A stretch of DNA of 64,000 nucleotides from Limnohabitans sp. Hippo3 (lineage in GTDB: Bacteria; Pseudomonadota; Gammaproteobacteria; Burkholderiales; Burkholderiaceae_C), in contig NZ_NESF01000002.1 of NCBI RefSeq assembly GCF_003063665.1, positions 214,571-278,570 of the forward strand, written 5' to 3'. The notes under the pieces are model-generated. The model was not told the origin of the DNA, did no database searches, and saw nothing but the letters and a program-made list of their open reading frames with translations. Positions 9,113-15,957 of the stretch are shown here, piece after piece. Every line of letters begins with the position of its first letter. Within the stretch, counting starts at the first letter, position 1. The position numbers were made by a program, and so were the translations under genes.

Positions 9113-10234
9113 TCAAACCGCCCGACGCGCCTTGACCGCGTCTGAGAGCACCTGCAACACGCCTTCGCTGTCGTCCCAGCCGATGCAGGCGTCGGTGATG
9201 CTTTGGCCATAAGCCAGCTTCGTCACGTCGTCCTTGCCGGGGGTGAACTTCTGGGCGCCGTCTTTCAGATGGCTCTCGACCATGACGCCAAACACCTGGC
9301 GTGAACCACCGCTGATCTGCGCCGCGATGTCCTTGGCCACGTCGATCTGGCGCTCGTGCTTTTTGCTGCTGTTGGCGTGGCTGCAGTCCACCATCAAGGT
9401 GGCGGGCAGCTTGGCGGCTTCGAGTTCCTTGCAAGCGGCGGCCACGCTGTCGGCGTCGTAGTTCGGCGCCTTACCGCCGCGCAAAATCACGTGGCAATCC
9501 TGGTTGCCCTGGGTCTGCACAATGGCGACCTGGCCGTTTTTGTGCACCGACAAAAAGTGGTGGCCACGGGCTGCGGCCTGGATCGCGTCGGTCGCGATCT
9601 TGATGTTGCCGTCCGTTCCGTTCTTGAAACCGATGGGCGCCGACAGGCCCGAAGCCAGCTCGCGGTGCACCTGGCTCTCGGTGGTGCGTGCACCGATGGC
9701 GCCCCAGCTGATCAGGTCGCCGATGTACTGGGGCGAGATCACATCCAAAAACTCGCTGCCTGCGGGCAGCCCCTGGCGGTTGATCTCGATGAGCAGCTGG
9801 CGTGCGATGCGCAGGCCTTCGTCGATGCGGTAGCTCTCGTCCAGGTAGGGGTCGTTGATCAGGCCCTTCCAGCCCACGGTGGTGCGGGGCTTTTCGAAGT
9901 ACACGCGCATCACGATTTCCAGCGTGTCGGCGTACTTCTCGCGCAGGGGCTTCAAGCGGCGGGCGTAGTCCAGGGCTGCGGCCGGGTCGTGGATGGAGCA
10001 GGGGCCGATGATGACCAGCAGGCGGTCATCCTGGCCGTGCACGATCTTCTGAATGGCTTTGCGGGTTTTGGCGATCAGGGCTTCCGTCGCCGTGCCGGCG
10101 ATCGGGAAGAAGCGGATCAAATGTTCTGGAGGCGGGAGCACGGTGATGTCCTTGATGCGTTCGTCGTCGGTCTGGCCGGTGCGGTCTGCGGCATTGGGAT
10201 ACCAGCTCTCGGGGGCTGCGGTTTTGGCGTTCAT
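9113..10234 (-). CDS. aroG: 3-deoxy-7-phosphoheptulonate (DAHP) synthase, class I
   Basis: Condenses phosphoenolpyruvate and erythrose 4-phosphate, the first step of the shikimate pathway to Phe, Tyr and Trp. The 373-residue product has class I signatures such as IIGPCSIHDP, YFEKPRTTVGWKG, GARTTESQVHRE and the metal-binding MVDCSHANS. I start at the ATG preceded by CAGGAG; the open frame upstream is the attenuator leader. Transcription appears to be controlled by an aromatic leader peptide and an intrinsic terminator 27-60 bases before the start. Which amino acid inhibits the enzyme cannot be read here; the symbol aroG is by general similarity. Confidence 0.93.
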   Translation of the reverse strand: MNAKTAAPESWYPNAADRTGQTDDERIKDITVLPPPEHLIRFFPIAGTATEALIAKTRKAIQKIVHGQDDRLLVIIGPCSIHDPAAALDYARRLKPLREKYADTLEIVMRVYFEKPRTTVGWKGLINDPYLDESYRIDEGLRIARQLLIEINRQGLPAGSEFLDVISPQYIGDLISWGAIGARTTESQVHRELASGLSAPIGFKNGTDGNIKIATDAIQAAARGHHFLSVHKNGQVAIVQTQGNQDCHVILRGGKAPNYDADSVAAACKELEAAKLPATLMVDCSHANSSKKHERQIDVAKDIAAQISGGSRQVFGVMVESHLKDGAQKFTPGKDDVTKLAYGQSITDACIGWDDSEGVLQVLSDAVKARRAV

Positions 10235-10261
10235 CGTGGACTCCTGAATTGAAAAATGGTG

Positions 10262-10294
10262 AAAAAAAACCGCCGGGCTTTGGGGCTCCGGCGG
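10262..10294 (-). terminator. Attenuator terminator in the leader of the DAHP synthase gene
   Basis: On the minus strand CCGCCGG and CCGGCGG (pairing 10270-10276 with 10288-10294), extended by two pairs past a one-base bulge, are followed by eight T residues (10262-10269). It lies before the coding region, so it must be a conditional terminator. A second CCGGCGG inside the leader-peptide gene can pair with its first arm and would act as the antiterminator. Confidence 0.85.
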
Positions 10295-10317
10295 TGTGTG
10301 TCGAGATATTCGGGTGC

Positions 10318-10392
10318 TTATGCGCTCGCCTCTCGTCCGCCGGGGACTGAGAACCAAAAGTAAAAAAAGTAAGAAGCGATTCGCGAAGACAT
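10318..10392 (-). CDS. Aromatic-rich leader peptide of the DAHP synthase attenuator
   Basis: A 24-residue open frame on the minus strand, ATG at 10392 and TAA ending at 10318. Residues 8-14 are seven aromatic residues in a row, YFFYFWF, covering Tyr, Phe and Trp. Ribosome stalling at these codons when any charged aromatic tRNA is short would free the downstream CCGGCGG to pair with the first arm of the terminator. A competing hairpin (TCTCAGTCC with GGACGAGA) overlaps the end of the aromatic run and would form when translation is fast. It is too short for normal gene finding. There is no ribosome-binding site; an extended -10 (TGCTACATT) ends 7 bases before the ATG, so the leader may be read from a leaderless mRNA. 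Confidence 0.85.
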   Translation of the reverse strand: MSSRIASYFFYFWFSVPGGREASA

Positions 10393-10399
10393 GGGATTC

Positions 10400-10408
10400 A
10401 ATGTAGCA
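10400..10408 (-). promoter_or_regulatory. Extended -10 promoter of the attenuator leader
   Basis: TGCTACATT on the minus strand is an extended -10 element ending 7 bases before the leader-peptide ATG. Transcription would start at or one base before that ATG. A good -35 at standard spacing is not visible, as expected for an extended -10 promoter. Confidence 0.5.
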
Positions 10409-10465
10409 CAGTTGGATGACAGTTCCTGACAAGCCGGCCCGGGGACAAACCCGGAGGCTTCACAT

Positions 10466-11926
10466 TCAGGCTGTGCCCCCCACCGTCAGACCGTCGATGC
10501 GCAAGGTCGGCTGACCCACGCCCACCGGCACGCTCTGGCCCTCCTTGCCGCAGGTGCCCACGCCCGAATCGAGCTTCATGTCGTTGCCGATCATGCTGAT
10601 CTTCTTGAGCGACTCGGGACCGCTGCCGATCAGGGTCGCGCCCTTGACGGGGTATTGGATCTTGCCGTTTTCCACCCAGTAGGCCTGGCTGGCCGAGAAC
10701 ACGAACTTGCCGCTGGTGATGTCCACCTGGCCGCCCGCGAAGTTGGTGGCGTACAGGCCCTTTTTGATGCTGGCCACGATTTCTTCGGCGCTCTTATCGC
10801 CACCCAGCATGTAGGTGTTGGTCATGCGCGGCATGGGCACATGGGCGTAGCTTTCGCGCCGACCATTGCCCGTGGGCTTGACACCCATCAGGCGGGCGTT
10901 CATCGCGTCCTGGATGTAGCCGCGCAGGATGCCGTCTTCAATCAGTACGTTCTTCTGGCTGGCATGGCCTTCGTCGTCCACATTCAGCGAGCCCCGGCGG
11001 TCGGCGATGGTGCCGTCGTCCAGCACGGTGACGCCTTTGGCCGCCACACGCTGGCCGATGCGGCCACTGAAGGCGCTCGAGCCCTTGCGGTTGAAATCGC
11101 CTTCCAGGCCGTGGCCCACGGCCTCGTGCAACAACACACCGGGCCAGCCGTTGCCGAGCACCACCGTCATCTCGCCCGCTGGTGCAGGGCGTGCGTCGAG
11201 GTTGATGAGCGCGGCCGACACCGCTTCCTGCACATAGCTTTCCACCATGCCGTCGTCAAAATAAGCCAGTCCGAAGCGGCCACCGCCGCCACTGCTGCCC
11301 ACTTCGCGGCGGCCGTTTTGCTCGGCAATCACCGTGACCGACAGGCGGATCAAGGGGCGCACATCGGCCGCCAGCGTGCCGTCGGCGCGGGCCACCATGA
11401 CCACGTCGTACTCGGTGGCCAAACCGGCCATGACCTGCACCACGCGGGGGTCCTTGGCGCGGGCGATTTTTTCCACGCGGCCGAGCAGGTTCACCTTGGC
11501 GGTGCTGTCCAGCGTGGACATGGGGTCGAGCGAGGGGTAGAGCGAGCGGCTGGCCGAAATCTTGCGCGCAGGCACCTTGATGCGTTTGTTTTGCGTGGCC
11601 TGCGCGATGGTGCGCACCGTCATGGCCGCGTCCATCAAGGAGGCTTCGGAGATGTCGTCCGAGTAGGCAAAGGCGGTTTTCTCGCCCGACACGGCGCGCA
11701 CGCCCACGCCTTGGTCGATGCTGAAGCTGCCGGTCTTGACGATGCCCTCTTCCAGGCTCCAGCCTTCGGAGCGGGTGTACTGGAAATACAGGTCGGCGTC
11801 GTCCACTTGATGGGCCTGGATGGCGGCCAAAGCGCGGCTCAAATGGGTTTCATCCAGGCCAAACGGCTCCAGCAAGAGGGAGCGGGCCGTGGCCAGACGT
11901 TCGATGGTGGGTTCGCGTGAAATCAT
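10466..11926 (-). CDS. tldD: TldD-family metalloprotease
   Basis: TldD, with its partner TldE/PmbA, forms a zinc protease that trims unfolded peptides such as modified microcins and the CcdA antitoxin. The zinc motif HEAVGH lies about 55% into the protein, followed by GLEGDF, and the C-terminal region carries the GRGGRES-like GNGRRESYAH stretch. The length of about 486 residues is normal. I prefer the ATG giving MISREPT: a TACAAT box ends 7 bases before it and overlaps the alternative ATG 9 bases upstream. No partner pmbA lies in the window. Confidence 0.94.
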   Translation of the reverse strand: MISREPTIERLATARSLLLEPFGLDETHLSRALAAIQAHQVDDADLYFQYTRSEGWSLEEGIVKTGSFSIDQGVGVRAVSGEKTAFAYSDDISEASLMDAAMTVRTIAQATQNKRIKVPARKISASRSLYPSLDPMSTLDSTAKVNLLGRVEKIARAKDPRVVQVMAGLATEYDVVMVARADGTLAADVRPLIRLSVTVIAEQNGRREVGSSGGGGRFGLAYFDDGMVESYVQEAVSAALINLDARPAPAGEMTVVLGNGWPGVLLHEAVGHGLEGDFNRKGSSAFSGRIGQRVAAKGVTVLDDGTIADRRGSLNVDDEGHASQKNVLIEDGILRGYIQDAMNARLMGVKPTGNGRRESYAHVPMPRMTNTYMLGGDKSAEEIVASIKKGLYATNFAGGQVDITSGKFVFSASQAYWVENGKIQYPVKGATLIGSGPESLKKISMIGNDMKLDSGVGTCGKEGQSVPVGVGQPTLRIDGLTVGGTA

Positions 11927-11933
11927 GGGAGCC

Positions 11934-11939
11934 ATTGTA
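11934..11939 (-). promoter_or_regulatory. -10 box 7 bases before the tldD start codon
   Basis: TACAAT on the minus strand, 7 bases before the ATG at 11926. It overlaps the alternative upstream ATG, which argues for the downstream start and a leaderless transcript. Confidence 0.45.
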
Positions 11940-12091
11940 GGGATTGATCAAACCCCTTGCCGGCATGCTCCTTCGCCGGGCAGCCGCCTGCATCGGCCAG
12001 CATCGGCTTTGAAATTGAGAAGCAGCACACAGACGAGTCCGGGGCGCACTTGCTAAGTTTGGCCTGCCTTTCACCACCCCAGGAGATCCTC

Positions 12092-12421
12092 ATGACCCCC
12101 AGCCCCGTCTTCGCCCTCGTGCTTGCACTGTGCGCCAGCGCTCCTGCTTTGGCCGACTACGCACTGGTGCAGGAAAAGCAATATCTGCAATGCCATGCGG
12201 TCGACAAAAACCTCATCGGCCCCTCATTCAAACGGATTGCTTACCGCTGGAATGGCAACCCGGTGGCCGAAAAAATGCTGATCGCCACCATCCGCAACGG
12301 CACCCGGGAAGGCGGAGGTCAGCATTGGAGCGACAGCACCCACATGCCCGATGCCTGGGAACGCCCCATGGTCAGCGAGGCAGAAGCCCAACAAATCTTC
12401 GTCTGGATCATGCGCCAATAG
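12092..12421 (+). CDS. Small periplasmic cytochrome c-like protein with degraded haem motif
   Basis: A 109-residue secreted protein of cytochrome c551/c552 type. A signal peptide (about residues 1-21, cleavage after ALA) precedes QYLQCHAVDKNLIGPSFKRIA, which aligns with the usual CxxCHAVDKKLVGPAFK. The first haem cysteine is replaced by Tyr31 (TAT); only the second Cys and the His remain. A single base change from TGT would explain it. The sixth-ligand region (HMPDAWERPM) is present. A CAGGAG ribosome-binding site precedes the ATG. It may be a single-thioether cytochrome, a haem-free relic, or show a sequence error. It is divergent from tldD. Confidence 0.82.
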   Translation: MTPSPVFALVLALCASAPALADYALVQEKQYLQCHAVDKNLIGPSFKRIAYRWNGNPVAEKMLIATIRNGTREGGGQHWSDSTHMPDAWERPMVSEAEAQQIFVWIMRQ

Positions 12422-12464
12422 CCAGCGGGCTCCACAGCCCAGCACAGGCGAGGCGTGGACTGCG

Positions 12465-13619
12465 TCAGGTTTGCACCAGCTGTTTGGCTTTGGCAATCGA
12501 CATGAGGATGCCCAGCGCCAGGCCCAAGGTGACCATGGCGGTGCCACCGTAACTGATGAAGGGCAGCGGCACCCCCACCACCGGCAAGATGCCGCTGACC
12601 ATGCCCATGTTCACAAAGGCATAAGTGAAGAAGATCATGGCCATGCTGCCGGCCAGCAAACGGCTGAACAGTGTGGGGGCCTCGGCCGCGATGACCAGCG
12701 CCCGGTAAACCAGAAAGAAGAACCAGAAAATCAGGAACAAGCCCCCCACAAAGCCGAACTCTTCACCATAGGCGGCAAAAATGAAATCGGTGGTGCGCTC
12801 GGGGATGAATTCCAGGTGGGTTTGGGTGCCCTGCATGAAGCCTTTGCCCCAGAAGCCGCCGGAGCCGATGGCGATCATGCCCTGGATGATGTGAAAACCC
12901 TTGCCCAACGGGTCCCGTGCCGGATCGAGCAAGGTGCACACGCGCTGGCGCTGGTATTCGTGCAGCACTCGCCAGTCCACGCCGTCGGCACACAAGGTGG
13001 GCTCCATGATCACCAGGACTACCATGCCCACGAGGCCCAGCACCATCGGCGGCAAAATCCAGCGCCACTTGAGTCCGGCAAAGAAGATCACCGCCAGACC
13101 TGCGGCCAAAACCAGCAAAGAAGTGCCCAGATCAGGCTGCTTCATGATCAAGCCGACCGGGACGCCCAAAATCAGCAAAGCCACTGCAAAGTCAAAGGGC
13201 CGGAGTTGGCCTTCGCGCTTTTGAAACCAGGCCGCCAGCATCAAAGGCAGGGCAATCTTCAAAATCTCGCTCGGCTGGATCACCACGCCCAGATTGATCC
13301 AGCGCCGGGCACCTTTTTTGGTGATGCCAAAAATGGCCACCGCCACCAGCAAAATCACGCCCACGGTGTAGATGGGCACTGCCCAGGCCATGAGTTTTTG
13401 GGGGGGCATTTGGGCCACCACGAACATGATGAAGCCCGCCAGCAGCATGTTGCGGCCATGGTCCACAAAGCGGGTGCCGTGGTCATAGCCCGATGAAAAC
13501 ATGATCAGCAATCCGGCGCAGGCAAGCATGAACACCGCAAAAGCCAAAGGGCCGTCGAAGCCCTTGAGCAAATACTTCAGGCGCTGCCACAGCGTCGGTT
13601 TTTGAATCACTGAACCCAT
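12465..13619 (-). CDS. rodA: Peptidoglycan glycosyltransferase RodA
   Basis: RodA polymerises lipid II for lateral wall growth in rod-shaped cells. The 384-residue SEDS protein has about ten transmembrane segments and family motifs such as GARRWINLG and KQPDLGTSL. The start chosen (MGSVIQKP) lies 7 bases after a GATAAT box; the open frame upstream is non-coding. Its usual partner, the transpeptidase gene mrdA, is not adjacent; ruvC lies upstream on the same strand. Confidence 0.95.
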   Translation of the reverse strand: MGSVIQKPTLWQRLKYLLKGFDGPLAFAVFMLACAGLLIMFSSGYDHGTRFVDHGRNMLLAGFIMFVVAQMPPQKLMAWAVPIYTVGVILLVAVAIFGITKKGARRWINLGVVIQPSEILKIALPLMLAAWFQKREGQLRPFDFAVALLILGVPVGLIMKQPDLGTSLLVLAAGLAVIFFAGLKWRWILPPMVLGLVGMVVLVIMEPTLCADGVDWRVLHEYQRQRVCTLLDPARDPLGKGFHIIQGMIAIGSGGFWGKGFMQGTQTHLEFIPERTTDFIFAAYGEEFGFVGGLFLIFWFFFLVYRALVIAAEAPTLFSRLLAGSMAMIFFTYAFVNMGMVSGILPVVGVPLPFISYGGTAMVTLGLALGILMSIAKAKQLVQT

Positions 13620-13626
13620 GGGCGCG

Positions 13627-13632
13627 ATTATC
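13627..13632 (-). promoter_or_regulatory. -10 box 7 bases before the rodA start codon
   Basis: GATAAT on the minus strand with a 7-base spacer to the ATG and no ribosome-binding site. It would give a leaderless rodA transcript separate from ruvC. Confidence 0.45.
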
Positions 13633-13678
13633 TCAGGCCAACGCGACCCAGAGAGGACCGGGCGGGCCAATCCCCCGG

Positions 13679-14260
13679 TCAATGGCTGCGTCCGCTGCGG
13701 AACATGCCGTGGGTTTTGCGGTTGAGCACCCCTTGGGCGGCCAGCTTGTTCATGGACGGGCTGGCGTGTGCATGCGTGATTGCCATGCCCAAAGCATCTG
13801 CCGCATCCTGGCGCGGCACCACGGGCAACTGCAGCAAGCGTTTGACCATTTCCTGAACCTGCGACTTGGCGGCCCGCCCATGGCCGGTGACCGATTGCTT
13901 CATCTGCAAGGCGGTGTATTCGGCCACCTGCAAATCGCACGACACCAAAGCCGTGACGCAGCAACCCCGAGCCTGACCCAGCAACAAGGTCGCCTGGGGG
14001 TTGACGTTCACAAAAACGATCTCGACCGAGGCCACATCCGGCTGGTAGCGGGCATGGATTTCACGCACGCCGTCGTAAATCACCTTCAGCCGGGCAGGCA
14101 AATTGCCCATGTCACCCCGCGTCGTCTCGATCACCCCACTGGCCACGTACTGCAGGCGGGCGCCGGTCATGTCCACCACCCCGAAACCGGTGGTTTGCAA
14201 CCCCGGGTCAATGCCCAGGATGCGCACGGTTTGCGGCGCGGCCGTGGTCAAAGTAGTCAT
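13679..14260 (-). CDS. ruvC: Holliday junction resolvase RuvC
   Basis: RuvC cuts four-way junctions during recombination with RuvAB. The product has 193 residues. The acidic active site can be followed: D18 in GIDPG, the glutamate in [10 protein letters not shown], and the two aspartates in QDAADALG. The [10 protein letters not shown] loop is also intact. The start overlaps the mtgA stop by 4 bases. ruvA and ruvB are not beside it. Confidence 0.96.
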   Translation of the reverse strand: MTTLTTAAPQTVRILGIDPGLQTTGFGVVDMTGARLQYVASGVIETTRGDMGNLPARLKVIYDGVREIHARYQPDVASVEIVFVNVNPQATLLLGQARGCCVTALVSCDLQVAEYTALQMKQSVTGHGRAAKSQVQEMVKRLLQLPVVPRQDAADALGMAITHAHASPSMNKLAAQGVLNRKTHGMFRSGRSH

Positions 14261-14994
14261 GGCAGCTCCACGGCACCCATGCGGGCCATGATGGTTTCAG
14301 CCCGGCTGGCCAGGTAGGCCGATTGCGCCCTTTGCTCGAAATACCGGGGGCGGGGCAACATGACCGCCAGACGCGCCGCTTCCCAGTCGTTCAGACGGGC
14401 CGCACTCTTCCTGAAGTAATGCTGCGCCGCAGCCTCGGCGCCAAAGACACCCTCGCCCCACTCCACGCTGTTGAGGTAAATCTCCAGAATGCGCTGTTTG
14501 GACAAGAAAGCCTCCAGCGTGAGGGTGATCAGCATTTCCTGGCCTTTGCGCAGCAAGGTGCGCTCGCCAGACAGAAAGAGGTTTTTCGCCAGCTGCTGGG
14601 TGATGGTCGAGCCGCCCACAATTTTGACCGGGGGCGTCTTGGCGTCGGGGCGACGCTGGGCCCGCAGCTCGGCCTGGGCTTTGGCCTTGGCGTTTTTCTC
14701 CCAGGCCTTCTCCAGAGACTCCCACCAGACCCCGCCATGCTGGGCAAATACCGTGTCTTCGGAAGCGATCACCGCACGTTGCAAGCTGGTGGCAATGCGT
14801 TGGCGATCCACCCATTCCTGCCGCCAGGGCAAGCGCCCCTGCCGCGTCACGATCTGCCAGATTTGCGAGCGCTCAAAACTGGTGGATTCCGGCGCCAGCA
14901 CACCCATGCTGGCGATGCGCAGCGCAAAAAAAAGCTGCAAACCCAGGCCTGCCAACAAGACCAGCCCACACCAACGACCAAAAGCACGCATCAA
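14257..14994 (-). CDS. mtgA: Monofunctional biosynthetic peptidoglycan transglycosylase
   Basis: A glycosyltransferase family 51 enzyme that polymerises glycan strands from lipid II without transpeptidase activity. One N-terminal membrane anchor (about residues 7-27) is followed by the GT51 domain with the catalytic [10 protein letters not shown] and [16 protein letters not shown] motifs. At 245 residues it lacks a penicillin-binding domain. It lies between the TonB-like gene and ruvC; in several Burkholderia relatives aroE lies immediately before it, but here it is absent. Confidence 0.96.
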   Translation of the reverse strand: MMRAFGRWCGLVLLAGLGLQLFFALRIASMGVLAPESTSFERSQIWQIVTRQGRLPWRQEWVDRQRIATSLQRAVIASEDTVFAQHGGVWWESLEKAWEKNAKAKAQAELRAQRRPDAKTPPVKIVGGSTITQQLAKNLFLSGERTLLRKGQEMLITLTLEAFLSKQRILEIYLNSVEWGEGVFGAEAAAQHYFRKSAARLNDWEAARLAVMLPRPRYFEQRAQSAYLASRAETIMARMGAVELP

Positions 14995-15033
14995 TATCCT
15001 TTGTCTTCAGGGATCATGAGTTCGCCAGGCCAC

Positions 15034-15957
15034 TCAGGGCGGTGGGGTATCCGGCGTCAACATGCGCATGTCCAGCGTGCCCTCTTTGGAAAACTGAAAA
15101 CGCGTGACCACCACGATCTGATCGGCCTGCCGCCGCATGTTAGCGCTGAACACGTCAAAAGGGGCGGCACTGCGCACAATCGCCACCGCCCGCTGGTCCA
15201 GCAAAGGCTGGCCTGAAGTCTTCGCCACCTCGGTCTGCACCAGACGGCCCCGGGCATCCACGGTGATCACCATGGTCAACTGGCCATAGAGCTTTTGCCC
15301 CCCCACCTGCGGGAAATTGAGCGTGCCGCGCGTCTCGATGGTGCGCCGCAGCTTGTCGTAATAGAGGGCGTACACCGCTTCACGGGTAGCGGGGCTGATG
15401 AAACGCTTGCGAGGGCCGCCTTGCGTTCTTTGCACCTGTTGCTCGATTTGGGCCAATTCTCGGGTCAGCTGGCTCTGTCGCTCTTGTTGGGCCTGCCGCT
15501 CGGGTGCCTGGGCCGTTTCACCAGAGGGGTCTGGCGCCTGGGCCAGCAACGCTTGCTGCAGCTGGGTGAGCAAGCGCGTTTGCTGCCGCTGGAGGGCTTC
15601 AATCTGCCGCTGCATGGCCCCGATGTCGGTGCCCGATTCGTCCAGCAAAGAAGGCGGCAAAGGCGAGCTGGCGTGTGCCTCTGCCGCACCTTGCCCACCT
15701 CCCGCCAAGTTCACCTGGGCCATGGCCTGGGCGCGCTCGGGTGCCTTGTCGCTGCGGGCATTCACGAGCACCACCTCCAAGGCGGTGTCTTCAAAAACCC
15801 GGTTGAAGCTGTGCGGATCGGCAAAGCGCCAGGCGATCAGGGCCGCATGCAACAACAGCGAAATACCCAAAGTCCACCACAGGGTGTGGCGGTGAAACGC
15901 CTGTTGGAGCCAGGTCATCGGCCCGGCCAAACTGCGCTGAGCGCTTTCAGGCCCCAT
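15034..15957 (-). CDS. TonB-like energy transducer
   Basis: An inner-membrane protein with an N-terminal anchor (WWTLGISLLLHAALIAWRF), a long Gln/Ala-rich coiled periplasmic segment (repeated QRQQTRLLTQLQQ-type heptads) and a C-terminal TonB domain (VGGQKLYGQLTMVITVDARG). Such proteins pass proton-motive force to outer-membrane transporters. ExbB/ExbD genes are not adjacent, and the position after the RNase gene is conserved in Burkholderiales. The ATG at 15957 overlaps the RNase gene by 11 bases; an ATG at 15918 (MTWLQQ) is an equally good start. Confidence 0.85.
   Translation of the reverse strand: MGPESAQRSLAGPMTWLQQAFHRHTLWWTLGISLLLHAALIAWRFADPHSFNRVFEDTALEVVLVNARSDKAPERAQAMAQVNLAGGGQGAAEAHASSPLPPSLLDESGTDIGAMQRQIEALQRQQTRLLTQLQQALLAQAPDPSGETAQAPERQAQQERQSQLTRELAQIEQQVQRTQGGPRKRFISPATREAVYALYYDKLRRTIETRGTLNFPQVGGQKLYGQLTMVITVDARGRLVQTEVAKTSGQPLLDQRAVAIVRSAAPFDVFSANMRRQADQIVVVTRFQFSKEGTLDMRMLTPDTPPP

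Noticed and set aside
10235..10432. N-terminal extension of DAHP synthase from an upstream start codon in frame
   Set aside because: The extra residues match no family sequence, cross the attenuator terminator, and a good ribosome-binding site precedes the ATG at 10234.
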